Positions 7,800 to 16,219 of a stretch of 38,437 nucleotides of DNA are shown here, in pieces. Under the pieces are notes generated by a model. That model was not told the origin of the DNA. It saw only the letters and a list, made by a program, of their open reading frames with translations, and did not search any database. How positions within the stretch are numbered: position 1 is the first letter of the stretch; each line of letters starts with the position of its first letter. A program made the translations under genes and the position numbers. Source of the DNA: Nocardiopsis listeri NBRC 13360 (GTDB lineage Bacteria > Actinomycetota > Actinomycetes > Streptosporangiales > Streptosporangiaceae); assembly GCF_001570765.1 (NCBI RefSeq), contig NZ_BCSH01000076.1, forward strand, positions 1-38,437, in the 5' to 3' direction.

Positions 7800-9029
7800 G
7801 TGAGTCCCGACACCGAACAAAGTAATCCTGGTGCCACTACCGATGAGAGGAAGTTCCTGTATGCCCGTTCCGCCCTGCTCGGATATTTCTTCCTGACCGG
7901 AGCATTGTTGCCGGTGTGGGCGTCCCGCATCCCGGCGGTCAAGGAACAGGCCGGCGTCGGTGCCGACCAACTGGGCCTCGCCCTCCTGTGCATGGGGTTG
8001 GGGGCGGTGCTCACGGCGCGTACGGGCGGAGCCCTGCTCGACCGGTGCGCGCCCCGATTCGTCATCGTCCCGGCCGGGGTGATCGCGCCCCTGTGCCTGG
8101 TGTTGCCCGGTTTGGCCGAGGGCCCCGGCCGGTTGGCCCTCGCCCTGTTCGTGCTGGGCGTCGCCCACTCCTTGCTCAACATCAGCGTCAACACCCACGC
8201 CGCCCTGCTCCAGAGGCCCCTGGGACGTTCGATGATGTCCTCCTGCCACGCCTTCGTGTCACTGGGGTCGTGCTTCGGGGCGCTGTGCGGATTCGTCACC
8301 GCCTACGCGGGAGTCAGCCCGCTCGCCGCGTTCCAGATGGTGGGGGCACTCCTGGCCCTGGCCACTTTGCTCCCGATGGGAGCCCTGTTGCGGTTCGCGC
8401 CTCCGCCGGTGGAGAAACCGAGCCGACACCGTGAGACCGCCCGGCGGTCCGTGCTCTCACCACATCTGCTCCTCTTGGGAGCGATGGTCCTGACGGCCAT
8501 GCTCACCGAGAGCGCCGTCCAGGACTGGAGCGCGCTCTACGCGCAGGAGAGCGTGAGCGCCTCCGGGGCGTTCGCGGCCTCGGTCTTCGCCACGTTCACG
8601 ATCACCATGACTATCGGCCGCCTGCTCGGGGACCGCCTGGCCCGGGTGCTGGGCCGCGTGAAACTGCTGCGGTCCAGTGCCCTGGTCGTGGTCTGCGGGT
8701 TCTTCATCGCCCTCGTCGTGCCCTGGGCCTGGGCCCTGCCGGTGGGGTTCGCCCTGGTCGGTCTGGGCCTCTCGTGCACGGTGCCGCAGCTCTTCAGCGC
8801 CGCGTCGGAGATCGACCCCCACCGGGTCGGAAGGAACCTGGGGACGGTGGCGGCGATCGGTTACCTGGGTCCTCTGGTGGGGGCGCCCGTGATCGGTGCC
8901 CTCGCAGAGCAGGAGGGCGTCGGCACGGGCCTGTTGTTGCCCGCGTTCCTGGTGTGCGGCCTGGCCCTGGGTGCCGGCGTGGCCGGTCCGCGCCGCGCGA
9001 CGCGGGTGGCCCACCGCCAGGCCCGATGA
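7800..9029 (+). CDS. MFS transporter, YbjJ-like
   Basis: A 409-aa integral membrane protein with about 12 hydrophobic segments. It opens FLTGALLPVWASRIPAVKEQ, typical of the YbjJ/FucP-like MFS branch (N-terminal W-x-x-R-I-P), and has VSPLAAFQMVGALLALATL in the first half and TMTIGRLLGDRLARVLG at the start of the second. Such proteins export small molecules or sugars, but the substrate is unknown. I chose the GTG at 7800 with GGAGAG about 7 nt upstream. It is a single-gene unit after an AT-rich gap. Export of the product of the neighbouring hydrolase-OleC cassette is possible but unsupported. Confidence 0.85.
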   Translation: MSPDTEQSNPGATTDERKFLYARSALLGYFFLTGALLPVWASRIPAVKEQAGVGADQLGLALLCMGLGAVLTARTGGALLDRCAPRFVIVPAGVIAPLCLVLPGLAEGPGRLALALFVLGVAHSLLNISVNTHAALLQRPLGRSMMSSCHAFVSLGSCFGALCGFVTAYAGVSPLAAFQMVGALLALATLLPMGALLRFAPPPVEKPSRHRETARRSVLSPHLLLLGAMVLTAMLTESAVQDWSALYAQESVSASGAFAASVFATFTITMTIGRLLGDRLARVLGRVKLLRSSALVVVCGFFIALVVPWAWALPVGFALVGLGLSCTVPQLFSAASEIDPHRVGRNLGTVAAIGYLGPLVGAPVIGALAEQEGVGTGLLLPAFLVCGLALGAGVAGPRRATRVAHRQAR

Positions 9030-9406
9030 GGTGTCGCACGTGGACACTCGTCGGATTCGCGAAGAGGCCCGAGCGGGACACGAGGGCTTCTAGGACCGGG
9101 CCCCGGCGCCGTGAGGCGCCACCTTCTCGGTCGATCCGGATACGGTTCTGACGCCTCATACGTGCCGGAGAGGAGATCATCCTCGAAGAGGACGTACACC
9201 ACCGGACCTCCATGAATCTGGCCGAAGACAGGAATACCCGCGACCCGGAGGAGCAGGGGCCGGTGTGGACCGAGCGTCTCTCCTGAGGGGGACAACCGGG
9301 GTTCGGCGGACTTCAGGGGCACATGGGGCCAGATCGCCTGATGCCACTGGTGGTCGGTCACCGGAAGTATGCCCTGGTTGTCGGCGTGGGTTGTTACCGT
9401 CACCAC
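9030..9406. other. Intergenic region between MFS and GIY-YIG genes
   Basis: 377 bp with no supported gene. Several short overlapping frames exist on both strands, none with consistent codon bias and a ribosome site. No strong terminator hairpin is evident after the MFS gene. The right end holds the probable -10 box of the GIY-YIG gene. Confidence 0.45.
9395..9400 (+). promoter_or_regulatory. -10 box (TACCGT) for leaderless GIY-YIG mRNA
   Basis: TACCGT fits the actinobacterial TANNNT -10 element and ends exactly 6 nt before the ATG at 9407. With no Shine-Dalgarno sequence in front of that ATG, this spacing predicts a transcript starting at or next to the start codon. Confidence 0.5.
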
Positions 9407-9706
9407 ATGAAGGTCGTCTACAAGATCACTTACCCCAACGGAAAAATCTATGTCGGCTCAGATCTCACCGATAGCCGACTGACCTACTTCGGGAGCCCTT
9501 CGAAGGAGCTCCTGCGGCGAGACTTCGACCGCGCCGAACTTCAGGACTTCACCATTCGCAAACAGATCCTGTGGCAATCCGAGACCGCCACGGATAGCGA
9601 AACCCGTCGACGTGAGAATGCGTTGATCGTCGAGCACGGCGCGAACGACCCTGAGCACGGGTACAACCAGCGGCCACGGTATCGGGGCGCTGGTGACCTG
9701 GGTTGA
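9407..9706 (+). CDS. Small GIY-YIG nuclease-domain protein
   Basis: A 99-aa protein made almost entirely of a GIY-YIG fold. It opens VVYKITYPNGKIYVGSDLTD, which carries the two-strand signature with YKI and YVG in place of GIY and YIG. An Arg-rich helix and RENALIVEHG, with the expected catalytic Glu, lie near the end, followed by the usual GYN motif. Stand-alone proteins of this size are common in actinomycetes; whether they cut DNA is not settled. The ATG at 9407 has no ribosome site but follows a -10-like box, so it is probably leaderless. Codon use is a little less GC-biased than its neighbours. Confidence 0.8.
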   Translation: MKVVYKITYPNGKIYVGSDLTDSRLTYFGSPSKELLRRDFDRAELQDFTIRKQILWQSETATDSETRRRENALIVEHGANDPEHGYNQRPRYRGAGDLG

Positions 9707-9866
9707 TTCGATGACACGGGGACCTGACCTGAAGAGTTCCGAAGGAGGGGGCCGTCGACACCTACGAGCGCGCGCCGAGAGCCCAGTGGGATAGCAGGCT
9801 GAGCTCCGAAGTCCAGGGCCTGCGCTGCCCACCTGGCTGCAGCGTCGATCACACCGGGCCGTGCTC

Positions 9867-9872
9867 TACGGT
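9867..9872 (+). promoter_or_regulatory. -10 box (TACGGT) for leaderless NUDIX mRNA
   Basis: TACGGT ends 6 nt before the GTG at 9879, the same spacing as at the GIY-YIG gene. No Shine-Dalgarno sequence precedes the GTG. Confidence 0.5.
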
Positions 9873-9878
9873 GCCGGT

Positions 9879-10409
9879 GTGAGTACGCGATGGACGATTC
9901 ACGGCGAGAAGCTCGTGGACGAGAGCCGGCATATCCGACTGTCCACGGTCGACATCACTCTCCCGGACGGGGTGTCCTTCACGCAGTACGTCGTGGCCAT
10001 GCCCCCGGCTGCGATGACGCTGGTGATCAACGACCAGCGCGAAGTGCTCCTGATGCGGCGGCACCGGTTCGTCATCGACCGCTGGGTGTGGGAGCTTCCC
10101 GGTGGTTACGTGGACGGCGCGGAGGACATCGGGGCCGCTGCGGCTCGTGAGGTCGAAGAGGAGACCGGGTGGCGCCCCTGCTCGATGGAGCACATGGTGA
10201 CCTTCCAACCCGCGATCGGGTCGGTGGACCAACCCCAGATCATTTACCTGGCACGTGGCGCCGACCTGACCGACACCCCTCCCGACGTCAACGAGGCACA
10301 GGAGATTCGTTGGTGGCCGCTGGAGGAGGCGGTGGCGATGATCGAACGCGGCGAGATCGTCGGTGCGTCCACGGTGGTGGCGGTCTACCGGGCGCTCACT
10401 CTGGTGTGA
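9879..10409 (+). CDS. NUDIX hydrolase (ADP-ribose pyrophosphatase-like)
   Basis: A 176-aa cytoplasmic enzyme with a complete Nudix box, G-x5-E-x7-R-E-V-x-E-E-T-G-W, starting at GGYVDGAED. Family members split nucleoside diphosphates linked to another group using Mg2+. The N-terminal strand region (WTIHGEKLVDESRHIRLS) and the E-x-x-W-W-P-L-E motif near the end resemble ADP-sugar pyrophosphatases. I chose the GTG at 9879 over 9861 because the protein then begins VSTRWTIHGEK, and the -10-like box at 9867-9872 would overlap the longer version. Probably a leaderless single-gene unit. It is convergent with the phosphotransferase, with a shared hairpin between them. Confidence 0.85.
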   Translation: MSTRWTIHGEKLVDESRHIRLSTVDITLPDGVSFTQYVVAMPPAAMTLVINDQREVLLMRRHRFVIDRWVWELPGGYVDGAEDIGAAAAREVEEETGWRPCSMEHMVTFQPAIGSVDQPQIIYLARGADLTDTPPDVNEAQEIRWWPLEEAVAMIERGEIVGASTVVAVYRALTLV

Positions 10410-10411
10410 CG

Positions 10412-10455
10412 GCCTTCCCGGTCCGCCCGGCGTGTATGGACCCGAAGGGGAAGGC
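10412..10455. terminator. Hairpin between convergent NUDIX and phosphotransferase genes
   Basis: GCCTTCCC (10412-10419) pairs with GGGAAGGC (10448-10455). An inner GGTCC/GGACC helix (10420-10424 with 10438-10442) extends it after a 5-nt bulge. It lies directly after the NUDIX stop and before the stop of the facing gene, so it may serve both strands. Confidence 0.55.
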
Positions 10456-10490
10456 GAGCAGCCTTGTCCCGACGACCGAACGGGGTGGCG

Positions 10491-11336
10491 TTAGTGGTGT
10501 CGGTCCAACAGGTTGGTGAGGTGCTGACGTACGTCGGGTTCCAGACGTTTGTGTACGGTGTCGCGCTCTGCGGCCTGGATGATCTCGGCCGCGATCACTA
10601 GTTCGGCGAGCCGGCCGCTGGGCGTGTTCAGTAAGTCGGCGAACGCGGTGTGAACCTTCTCGGCCGCCTCCGGCCGGGGGAGCGCGTAAGCGTGCAGGAC
10701 GGCGGCGTCGTATCCGGCAGGGGCGAGGCCCCATCCTTCCCAGTCGATGATCTCCGGTGGGTCTGAGGTGAGGTTCGCCCAGTGCAGATCTCCATGAGCT
10801 GTCTCCCACTTCGGCACGGTCAGGTCCCTTCCCGCTAGTTCGGGGATGAACCGGGGGATGCGGTCGATGAACTCCTGTGTCATGACCTGGCGACCGAGTG
10901 AGGTCGGGGTTTCACGAAGCCGGTCCATGCCATTGCGCAGTTCTCGCCACCACCGGTCGGACACAGGGACAGGAGCGGTCAAGTAAGGGGACTCCGACAG
11001 CGCCTGTCCTTTGAGCCGTTCCCACAGCTGAGCCTGGAACGCCTGCTCGGGCGACTCCTCGGTCCATGAGTGCTCACCGAGCGGTGCTGGACGCGGGATC
11101 ACCTCGTCCAACAACACGTCTGTGAGCCCGGGGCCCTCCCACCGTTTCCCGCCTGGTCGAGGTGCGCTGTTCAGCCGCAACCAGGCGGGGACACCTTTGA
11201 AGGAGACCGGCCCGCCGACGGTTCTCCCGACCACCTCTCCGCGTAGCTCGGCTTCGGGATCGACCGCGACACCGAGAACGCTAGCTGCATGGTGCCATCG
11301 AGGGACCAGGTCAGGGGACGGAGGAGAGGAGGTCAC
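10491..11336 (-). CDS. Aminoglycoside-phosphotransferase-like kinase
   Basis: A 281-aa protein of the APH/choline-kinase fold. The catalytic loop is HGDLHWAN (181-188) and the metal-binding Asp is in IIDWEGWG (D198). An N-terminal ELRGEVVGRTVGGPVSFKGVPAWLRL provides the nucleotide-binding strands. Such enzymes phosphorylate small hydroxyl compounds; resistance is not implied. I placed the start at a GTG at 11336, with AAGGAG 4 nt upstream. This makes the gene overlap the end of the preceding ORF by 26 bp, a sign of translational coupling. The same frame stays open far upstream, but those residues look like out-of-frame translation of the upstream ORF. Confidence 0.75.
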   Translation of the reverse strand: MTSSPPSPDLVPRWHHAASVLGVAVDPEAELRGEVVGRTVGGPVSFKGVPAWLRLNSAPRPGGKRWEGPGLTDVLLDEVIPRPAPLGEHSWTEESPEQAFQAQLWERLKGQALSESPYLTAPVPVSDRWWRELRNGMDRLRETPTSLGRQVMTQEFIDRIPRFIPELAGRDLTVPKWETAHGDLHWANLTSDPPEIIDWEGWGLAPAGYDAAVLHAYALPRPEAAEKVHTAFADLLNTPSGRLAELVIAAEIIQAAERDTVHKRLEPDVRQHLTNLLDRHH

Positions 11337-11574
11337 AGATCTCCTTGAGCCGAAGCGGGGACAGCGGGTGGGAAGCGACCGTGTCGGCTGCCTCGTACCA
11401 GTACCTGGTCTGGGTGGTGCTGAGCAGCAGGCCGGTGAGCCCTGGTGTTGAGGCGGCGACTTTGAGAGCGGTCTGCGCGCTTGTGGAATCGGAGGAGATG
11501 TAGTCGGCCAGACGGTCGTTGATGTGTGGGATGAGGTCCCCACCGTGGAGCGGCGCAGACCCCCACATCTCCAA
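11311..11574 (-). CDS. Small hypothetical protein overlapping the phosphotransferase
   Basis: An 87-aa open frame from a TTG at 11574 (or ATG at 11568). It includes PHINDRLADYISSDSTSAQ and LSTTQTRYWYEAADTVASH, reads like a helical protein and has fair codon bias. Its end overlaps the phosphotransferase start by 26 bp, which argues it is translated. The frame stays open upstream of the TTG to a stop near 11618, where the residues still look protein-like, so the true N-terminus may be lost. I do not recognise a family. It could be a partner of the kinase or a partly decayed gene. Confidence 0.45.
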   Translation of the reverse strand: MEMWGSAPLHGGDLIPHINDRLADYISSDSTSAQTALKVAASTPGLTGLLLSTTQTRYWYEAADTVASHPLSPLRLKEICDLLSSVP

Positions 11575-11730
11575 TCCTGCCTGCTCAGACGCCTGGATGG
11601 GGTCCGTTGGGCGAGAGCTTCACAGAGGGGTTCGAGACATTCTCCTAGGCACTCCACACCAGGCCGCGGACCGGTTGGCGTCATCCGTGGCTCCGTACAC
11701 CGTGCCCGTTCAGAACCCTGGGAACGCGAA

Positions 11731-11767
11731 AGGCCAGGTGTTCGAAGAATCTCGAACTACCTGGCCT
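11731..11767 (-). terminator. Hairpin downstream of tRNA-Gly
   Basis: AGGCCAGGT (11731-11739) pairs with ACCTGGCCT (11759-11767); an inner TTCGA/TCGAA helix sits inside. On the minus strand the stem is followed by TTTCGCG. It lies 13 bp past the 3' end of the tRNA and probably ends its transcript. Confidence 0.6.
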
Positions 11768-11780
11768 GTTGTGTATCTGG

Positions 11781-11851
11781 AGCGGATGACGGGAATCGAA
11801 CCCGCGTTATCAGCTTGGGAAGCTGAAGTTCTACCATTGAACTACATCCGC
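11781..11851 (-). tRNA. tRNA-Gly (anticodon CCC)
   Basis: The minus strand folds into a standard 71-nt cloverleaf. The acceptor arm is GCGGATG with CATCCGC and discriminator T. The D-arm is GTTCAATGGTAGAAC, the anticodon arm is TCAGC-TTCCCAA-GCTGA with anticodon CCC, and the T-arm is built around GGTTCGATTCCC. CCA is not encoded. It reads GGG codons. No attachment-site repeat or integrase is nearby. Confidence 0.95.
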
Positions 11852-11985
11852 GTGGGCGCGCCGGTTGCGGCTGCCAACGGTGATTATCCTAGCCCAACTC
11901 CGGGCCGGATGGGCAAGTCGGCGTGGTGGTGAAGCCCTCACGGAGGCGCCGCCGGTCCGTTCTCGCAGGCGGTGGGTTCGACCGG

Positions 11986-11991
11986 TAGGTT
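11986..11991 (+). promoter_or_regulatory. -10 box (TAGGTT) for leaderless dcd mRNA
   Basis: TAGGTT ends 7 nt before the GTG at 11999 and no Shine-Dalgarno sequence precedes it. This fits a transcript that starts at the start codon. Confidence 0.5.
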
Positions 11992-11998
11992 CGACACC

Positions 11999-12589
11999 GT
12001 GTTGCTCTCCGATCGTGACCTCAATAAGCAGATCGAGTCCGGGCGGGTCCGGATCGATCCCTTCGACCCCTCTCTCGTCCAGCCGTCCAGCATCGACGTG
12101 CGTCTGGATCGTTTCTTCCGGGTCTTCGAGAACCACAAGTACCCCCACATCGATCCCTCTGTGGAACAGCCGGACCTCACCCGGCTGGTGGAGACCGACG
12201 GGGATGAGGCCTTCATCCTGCACCCCGGCGAGTTCGTGTTGGCCTCCACCTACGAGGTGGTGACCCTGCCGGACGACATCGCGAGCCGGTTGGAGGGCAA
12301 GAGTTCTCTCGGGCGGCTGGGTCTGCTCACGCATTCGACCGCCGGGTTCATCGATCCGGGGTTCTCCGGCCACGTGACCTTGGAGTTGTCCAACATGGCG
12401 ACGCTGCCGATCAAGCTCTACCCGGGCATGAAGATCGGGCAGCTGTGCATGTTCGAGCTGACCTCACCGTCGGAGCGCCCGTACGGCTCGGCCGCTTACG
12501 GCTCGCGCTACCAGGGACAACGCGGTCCGACCCCGTCGCGTTCGCACCAGAACTTCGTTCGGACCCGGGTCGTGGAGGAGGAGCGTTAG
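11999..12589 (+). CDS. dcd: dCTP deaminase, bifunctional deaminase/dUTPase type
   Basis: A 196-aa enzyme that turns dCTP into dUMP (deamination plus pyrophosphate release), feeding thymidylate synthesis. The sequence is very close to mycobacterial Dcd-Dut as I remember it: [49 protein letters not shown] then [16 protein letters not shown], and the C-terminal [14 protein letters not shown] that closes over the nucleotide. The [13 protein letters not shown] stretch is the dUTPase-like motif. I chose the GTG at 11999 because family members start at this LLSDRD. The frame stays open to 11972, but the -10-like box lies inside that extension. Probably a leaderless single gene. Confidence 0.95.
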   Translation: MLLSDRDLNKQIESGRVRIDPFDPSLVQPSSIDVRLDRFFRVFENHKYPHIDPSVEQPDLTRLVETDGDEAFILHPGEFVLASTYEVVTLPDDIASRLEGKSSLGRLGLLTHSTAGFIDPGFSGHVTLELSNMATLPIKLYPGMKIGQLCMFELTSPSERPYGSAAYGSRYQGQRGPTPSRSHQNFVRTRVVEEER

Positions 12590-12999
12590 AGCACGGGGGC
12601 GCTTCGAAGCCTCAAAACGTCCTTACGGTACGGTCATGTTTTGACACGTTCCGTTGTTCCATGTGCCTGACATGGAACTGTGACCCTTGTCGCCCTAAAA
12701 TGTGTAGTGGCGTAAATCACATTGGGGCGCTCTGCGGGAGCTACATCCGGCTCTACAGGTCGACGGACGTGTTTTATGGCGGCTAAACATGTTATTTGGT
12801 AGTGACATGCCGCCTGAACTGTGCGTTCACATCTCGGTAAGGTGGCGCCCCGACGTGACCAGGTGATGGTTTCGCCCTTTGACGGGCGCGCACGGGGGGC
12901 TCTGCGCGGACCACTCACCTGTGGAGACCGCGGGCTCGCGATGGGGACCGACAATCCTCAGCGGGCCTTCGCGACAGGGACAGCCCCGTAGAGGAGACC
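12590..12999. other. Long leader upstream of the betaine/proline transporter operon
   Basis: 410 bp without a gene. It starts with the 10-bp palindrome GCTTCGAAGC (12601-12610), perhaps part of a dcd terminator. Next come a 9-bp inverted repeat at 12656-12678, an AT-richer stretch to about 12815 with possible -10 boxes such as TAAAAT and the palindrome AACATGTT, and a small hairpin CGCCC/GGGCG near 12870. I see no known riboswitch. Confidence 0.5.
12656..12678. promoter_or_regulatory. Dyad-symmetric site upstream of the betaine/proline operon
   Basis: GTTCCATGT (12656-12664) is repeated as its exact complement ACATGGAAC (12670-12678) around a 5-bp spacer. The arms and spacing suit a dimeric repressor or activator. 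It lies about 320 bp before the ATPase start in a region where the promoter is expected. Confidence 0.45.
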
Positions 13000-14028
13000 G
13001 TGCCAGCAGTACGCGCAGACCACTTGTACAAGGTGTTCGGTAAGCAATCGAAGGTAGCCGTCGAACGGCTGTCCGACGGTAGCCACCGTGACACCATCGC
13101 CGACCTCGACGTGACCGCCGCCGTCATCGACGTGTCCTTCGAGGTCCAACCGGGCGAGATCTTCGTCGTCATGGGCCTGTCCGGCTCGGGTAAGTCGACG
13201 CTGATCCGGATGCTCAACGGCCTCCTCGACCCGACCGCGGGGTCGGTCGAGGTCGACGGCGTGGACATCACCGCCCTCAACAAGAAGGATTTGCTCAAGC
13301 TTCGGGGCGAGAAGATCAGCATGGTCTTCCAGCACTTCGCCCTGCTCCCGCACCGCACCGTGCTGGAGAACGCGGCCTATGGCCTCGAGCTGCGCGGAAT
13401 GCCGCGCGCCGAGCGCTTCGAGAAGGCCAAGGAGACCCTCGCCCTGGTGGGGCTGGAGGGATGGGAGGACAAGCTCCCGCAGCAGCTCTCCGGTGGCATG
13501 CAGCAGCGCGTGGGCCTGGCCCGCGCCCTGGCCGCGGACACCGACATCATCCTCATGGACGAGGCGTTCAGCGCGCTGGACCCGCTGATCCGCCGCGACA
13601 TGCAGACGCAGCTCATCGAGCTCCAGGCGAGCCTGGGCAAGACGATCATCTTCATCACGCACGACCTCAACGAGGCCATGCGCCTCGGTGACCGGATCTG
13701 TGTGCTCCGGGACGGTCGTGTCGCCCAGATCGGAGAAGCCGCCGAGATCCTCAACTCCCCGGCCAACGACTACGTGGAACGTTTCATCGAGGACGTGGAC
13801 CGGTCCCGGGTGCTCACCGCGTCCGCCGTCATCGACGCCTCCGTGGCCAAGGACGACTCCGCTCCGCAGGTCGGCGCCGGCACCGCCGTCGCCGACCTGT
13901 TCTCGAGTGTGTCCACCTCGGATCGTCTGCGTGTGGTCTCCGACCAGGGTGAGGTGCTCGGCATGGTGACCCGTGAGTCCGTGCTCGCCTCGCTCAACAC
14001 CAACGCGAACGGGGAGAAGAGCAAGTGA
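13000..14028 (+). CDS. proV: Glycine betaine/proline ABC transporter ATP-binding protein (ProV/OpuAA-like)
   Basis: A 342-aa ATPase that powers uptake of quaternary-amine osmolytes. Walker A is GLSGSGKST (59-67), the ABC signature LSGGMQQR (163-170) and Walker B IILMDEAF (183-190). [13 protein letters not shown] with [23 protein letters not shown] is typical of the ProV/OpuAA branch. The C-terminal tail (about 290-335) has one CBS-like unit, [21 protein letters not shown], where OpuA ATPases usually have two. In that family the CBS pair senses ionic strength, so this one may differ in regulation. GAGGAG lies just before the GTG start. The stop overlaps the permease start as GTGA. Confidence 0.9.
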   Translation: MPAVRADHLYKVFGKQSKVAVERLSDGSHRDTIADLDVTAAVIDVSFEVQPGEIFVVMGLSGSGKSTLIRMLNGLLDPTAGSVEVDGVDITALNKKDLLKLRGEKISMVFQHFALLPHRTVLENAAYGLELRGMPRAERFEKAKETLALVGLEGWEDKLPQQLSGGMQQRVGLARALAADTDIILMDEAFSALDPLIRRDMQTQLIELQASLGKTIIFITHDLNEAMRLGDRICVLRDGRVAQIGEAAEILNSPANDYVERFIEDVDRSRVLTASAVIDASVAKDDSAPQVGAGTAVADLFSSVSTSDRLRVVSDQGEVLGMVTRESVLASLNTNANGEKSK

Positions 14029-15245
14029 CACCCGTCGACTTTCCGCCCTCCTTGCCCCTCGGTGAGGGATTCGAGGCGTTCAACAGCTGGTTGAAGGCCA
14101 ACTTCGGTTGGTTCTTCGACCTCAGCGGTGAGTTCATCCGGTGGGCGGTCGCCGTCCTGTCCGGGTTCTTCGTCGAACCCGCGGCCGGGCAGTTGGCCTT
14201 CATCGCCGCGGTGATCATCGCCGCGCCGCTGGTGCGTTGGCGTCGGCTTCCGCTGCTCGGCATCGTCATCGGTGTCTCGTTGCTGTACGTCCTCGAAGCA
14301 CTGTTCGGTGTCGTGACGGCCGTCATCAACGCCGTTCCGGGGCTCTTCATCTGGGCGATGAACCTGTTCGACACGGTCGTTGAGCCCTACTTCGTGGTCT
14401 CCCTCGTCTTCCTGGTCGCGGTCACCGCGCTGGGAGTGGTCGAGAAGCGGACCCGGGTCCGCGCCGGGGTCGTCGCCGGTGGCTGGTTGATCGCGGTGCT
14501 GCTCGGATGGCTGTTGCTGCCGATGATCCTCACCCGGCCGATGGCGCTGCTGATGATCCTGTTGCTGAGCCTGCTCGCGCTCTCGGTGGCCGGCTGGCGC
14601 ATGGGGCTGTTCGCGGTGATCGCCCTGACCGTGGTGGCCTCCGTCGGACAGTGGGCCAACGCCATGGACACCCTCGGCCTGGTCCTGGTGGCCAGTCTCG
14701 TGGCCGTGGTCATCGCGATCCCGATCGGTATCCTGGCCGCCTACAGCGACATGCTCAGCAAGATCGTCAAGCCGGTCCTGGACCTGATGCAGACGCTGCC
14801 CGCGTTCGTCTACCTGATCCCGGCGATCTTCTTCTTCTCGATCGGCGCCGTGCCCGGTGTGGTCGCGACGATCGTGTTCGCGATGCCGCCCGGCGTACGC
14901 CTGACCGAACTCGGAATCCGCGGTATCGACAAAGAACTGGTGGAGGCGGGTGAGGCCTTCGGCGCGCCCCGGAGCAAGATCCTCACCGGTATCCAGCTTC
15001 CCCTCGCCCTGCCCACGATCATGGCCGGAGTCAACCAGGTCATCATGCTGGGCCTTTCCATGGTCGTCATCGCGGGCATGGTCGGCGCCGGTGGTCTGGG
15101 CAGCCAGGTCTACCAGGGCATCACCCGTAACGACGGTGCGCTCGGTTTCGAGGCCGGTATCGCCGTGGTGATCCTGGCGATCTTCCTGGACCGCCTCACC
15201 GCCGCCGTCACCAAGAACAGCCCGCAGGCCCGTGTCGCTTCCTGA
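14025..15245 (+). CDS. proW: Glycine betaine/proline ABC transporter permease (ProW/OpuAB-like)
   Basis: A 406-aa membrane protein. Residues 1-210 hold an N-terminal extension with several hydrophobic helices. The conserved permease domain (about 220-390) carries [21 protein letters not shown] and the cytoplasmic coupling loop [32 protein letters not shown], which contacts the ATPase. [13 protein letters not shown] is a further family mark. It is longer than OpuAB-type permeases, more like ProW with its large N-terminal part. It starts with a GTG overlapping the ATPase stop by 4 bp, so the two are translationally coupled. Confidence 0.9.
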   Translation: MTPVDFPPSLPLGEGFEAFNSWLKANFGWFFDLSGEFIRWAVAVLSGFFVEPAAGQLAFIAAVIIAAPLVRWRRLPLLGIVIGVSLLYVLEALFGVVTAVINAVPGLFIWAMNLFDTVVEPYFVVSLVFLVAVTALGVVEKRTRVRAGVVAGGWLIAVLLGWLLLPMILTRPMALLMILLLSLLALSVAGWRMGLFAVIALTVVASVGQWANAMDTLGLVLVASLVAVVIAIPIGILAAYSDMLSKIVKPVLDLMQTLPAFVYLIPAIFFFSIGAVPGVVATIVFAMPPGVRLTELGIRGIDKELVEAGEAFGAPRSKILTGIQLPLALPTIMAGVNQVIMLGLSMVVIAGMVGAGGLGSQVYQGITRNDGALGFEAGIAVVILAIFLDRLTAAVTKNSPQARVAS

Positions 15246-15289
15246 CATCGGCCGGTCCACGAAAGCCACTAGGGAAGGGAATCCCGAAG

Positions 15290-16219
15290 ATGTACAGCCG
15301 TAAACGCATGACGGGTCTGGCCGCCGCCGGCATGAGCGGAGTGCTCCTGCTGTCCGCCTGTGGAAACGGCGGAGAGGACCTGACCGGTGGTTCGGACTCC
15401 GAAGAGGGCGGTCAGGACATCAGCATCGCTCTGATCGCCTGGGAGGAGGCCATCGCCACCACCGCCATGTGGGAGGTCATCCTGGAGGAGAAGGGCTACA
15501 ACGTCGACGTCACCGACGTCGACGTCGCCCCGGCCTTCCAGGGCGTCGCCAACGGTGACGTGGACCTGTACCTGGACACCTGGCTCCCGGCCACGCACGA
15601 GCAGTACTGGAACGACTACGGCGACCAGATCGAGGACCTCGGTTCCTGGTACGACAACGCGATCCTGACCCTGACGGTCCCCACGTACATGGAGGACGTC
15701 AACAGCATCCCGGACCTGCTCGACCACGCGGACGAGTTGGACAACCGCATCGTCGGTATCGACCCGGGCGCCGGCCTGACCGACACCACCCAGAACAGCG
15801 CGATGCCCGGCTACGGCCTGGACGACGAGTTCGAGCTCGTGACCTCCTCGGGCGCGGCCATGCTCGCCGAGCTGGACTCCGCGGTCACCGACGAGGAGCC
15901 CATCGTCGTCACCCTGTGGCGTCCGCACCCGGCCTACGCCCAGCACGACCTCAAGGACCTCGAGGACCCCGAGGGCTTGATGGGCGAGGCGGAGTCCATC
16001 CACTCCATCGGTCGCGAGGGCTTCGGAGAGGACTTCCCGGATGTCGCCGGCTGGATCGAGGGCTGGACGATGGACGACGACGAGCTCGCCACGCTGGAGG
16101 TGCTCACACTCGACGAGTACGAGGACGAGCCGCAGGAGGGCGCCCGCGTCTGGCTGTCGGAGAACCCCGAGTTCCTGGAGCGCACCCTGGGCGAGGACGC
16201 CGAGGGCCTGGAGTTCTAA
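15290..16219 (+). CDS. proX: Glycine betaine/proline-binding lipoprotein, copy 1
   Basis: A 309-aa binding protein of the OpuAC family, tethered to the outer membrane face by a lipidated Cys (LLLSAC, C24). The mature part opens ISIALIAWEEAIATTAMWEVI and carries VDLYLDTWLPATHEQYW, LGSWYDNAILTLTVP and EEPIVVTLWRPHPAYAQ. These Trp/Tyr-rich stretches are where family members form the aromatic cage around the trimethylammonium group; I cannot assign the exact cage residues. It starts 44 bp after the permease stop, within the same operon. A close paralogue follows at 16547. Confidence 0.9.
   Translation: MYSRKRMTGLAAAGMSGVLLLSACGNGGEDLTGGSDSEEGGQDISIALIAWEEAIATTAMWEVILEEKGYNVDVTDVDVAPAFQGVANGDVDLYLDTWLPATHEQYWNDYGDQIEDLGSWYDNAILTLTVPTYMEDVNSIPDLLDHADELDNRIVGIDPGAGLTDTTQNSAMPGYGLDDEFELVTSSGAAMLAELDSAVTDEEPIVVTLWRPHPAYAQHDLKDLEDPEGLMGEAESIHSIGREGFGEDFPDVAGWIEGWTMDDDELATLEVLTLDEYEDEPQEGARVWLSENPEFLERTLGEDAEGLEF

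Noticed and set aside
10491..11336. Calling the phosphotransferase an aminoglycoside resistance gene
   Set aside because: Only fold-level motifs are seen. Many APH-fold kinases act on other substrates.
9030..12590. Genomic island inserted at tRNA-Gly
   Set aside because: No integrase and no direct repeat of the tRNA 3' end found. The genes have ordinary composition, and dcd is a core gene.
12590..12999. Riboswitch upstream of the osmolyte transporter
   Set aside because: I could not match the leader to any known riboswitch core; only simple dyads are visible.
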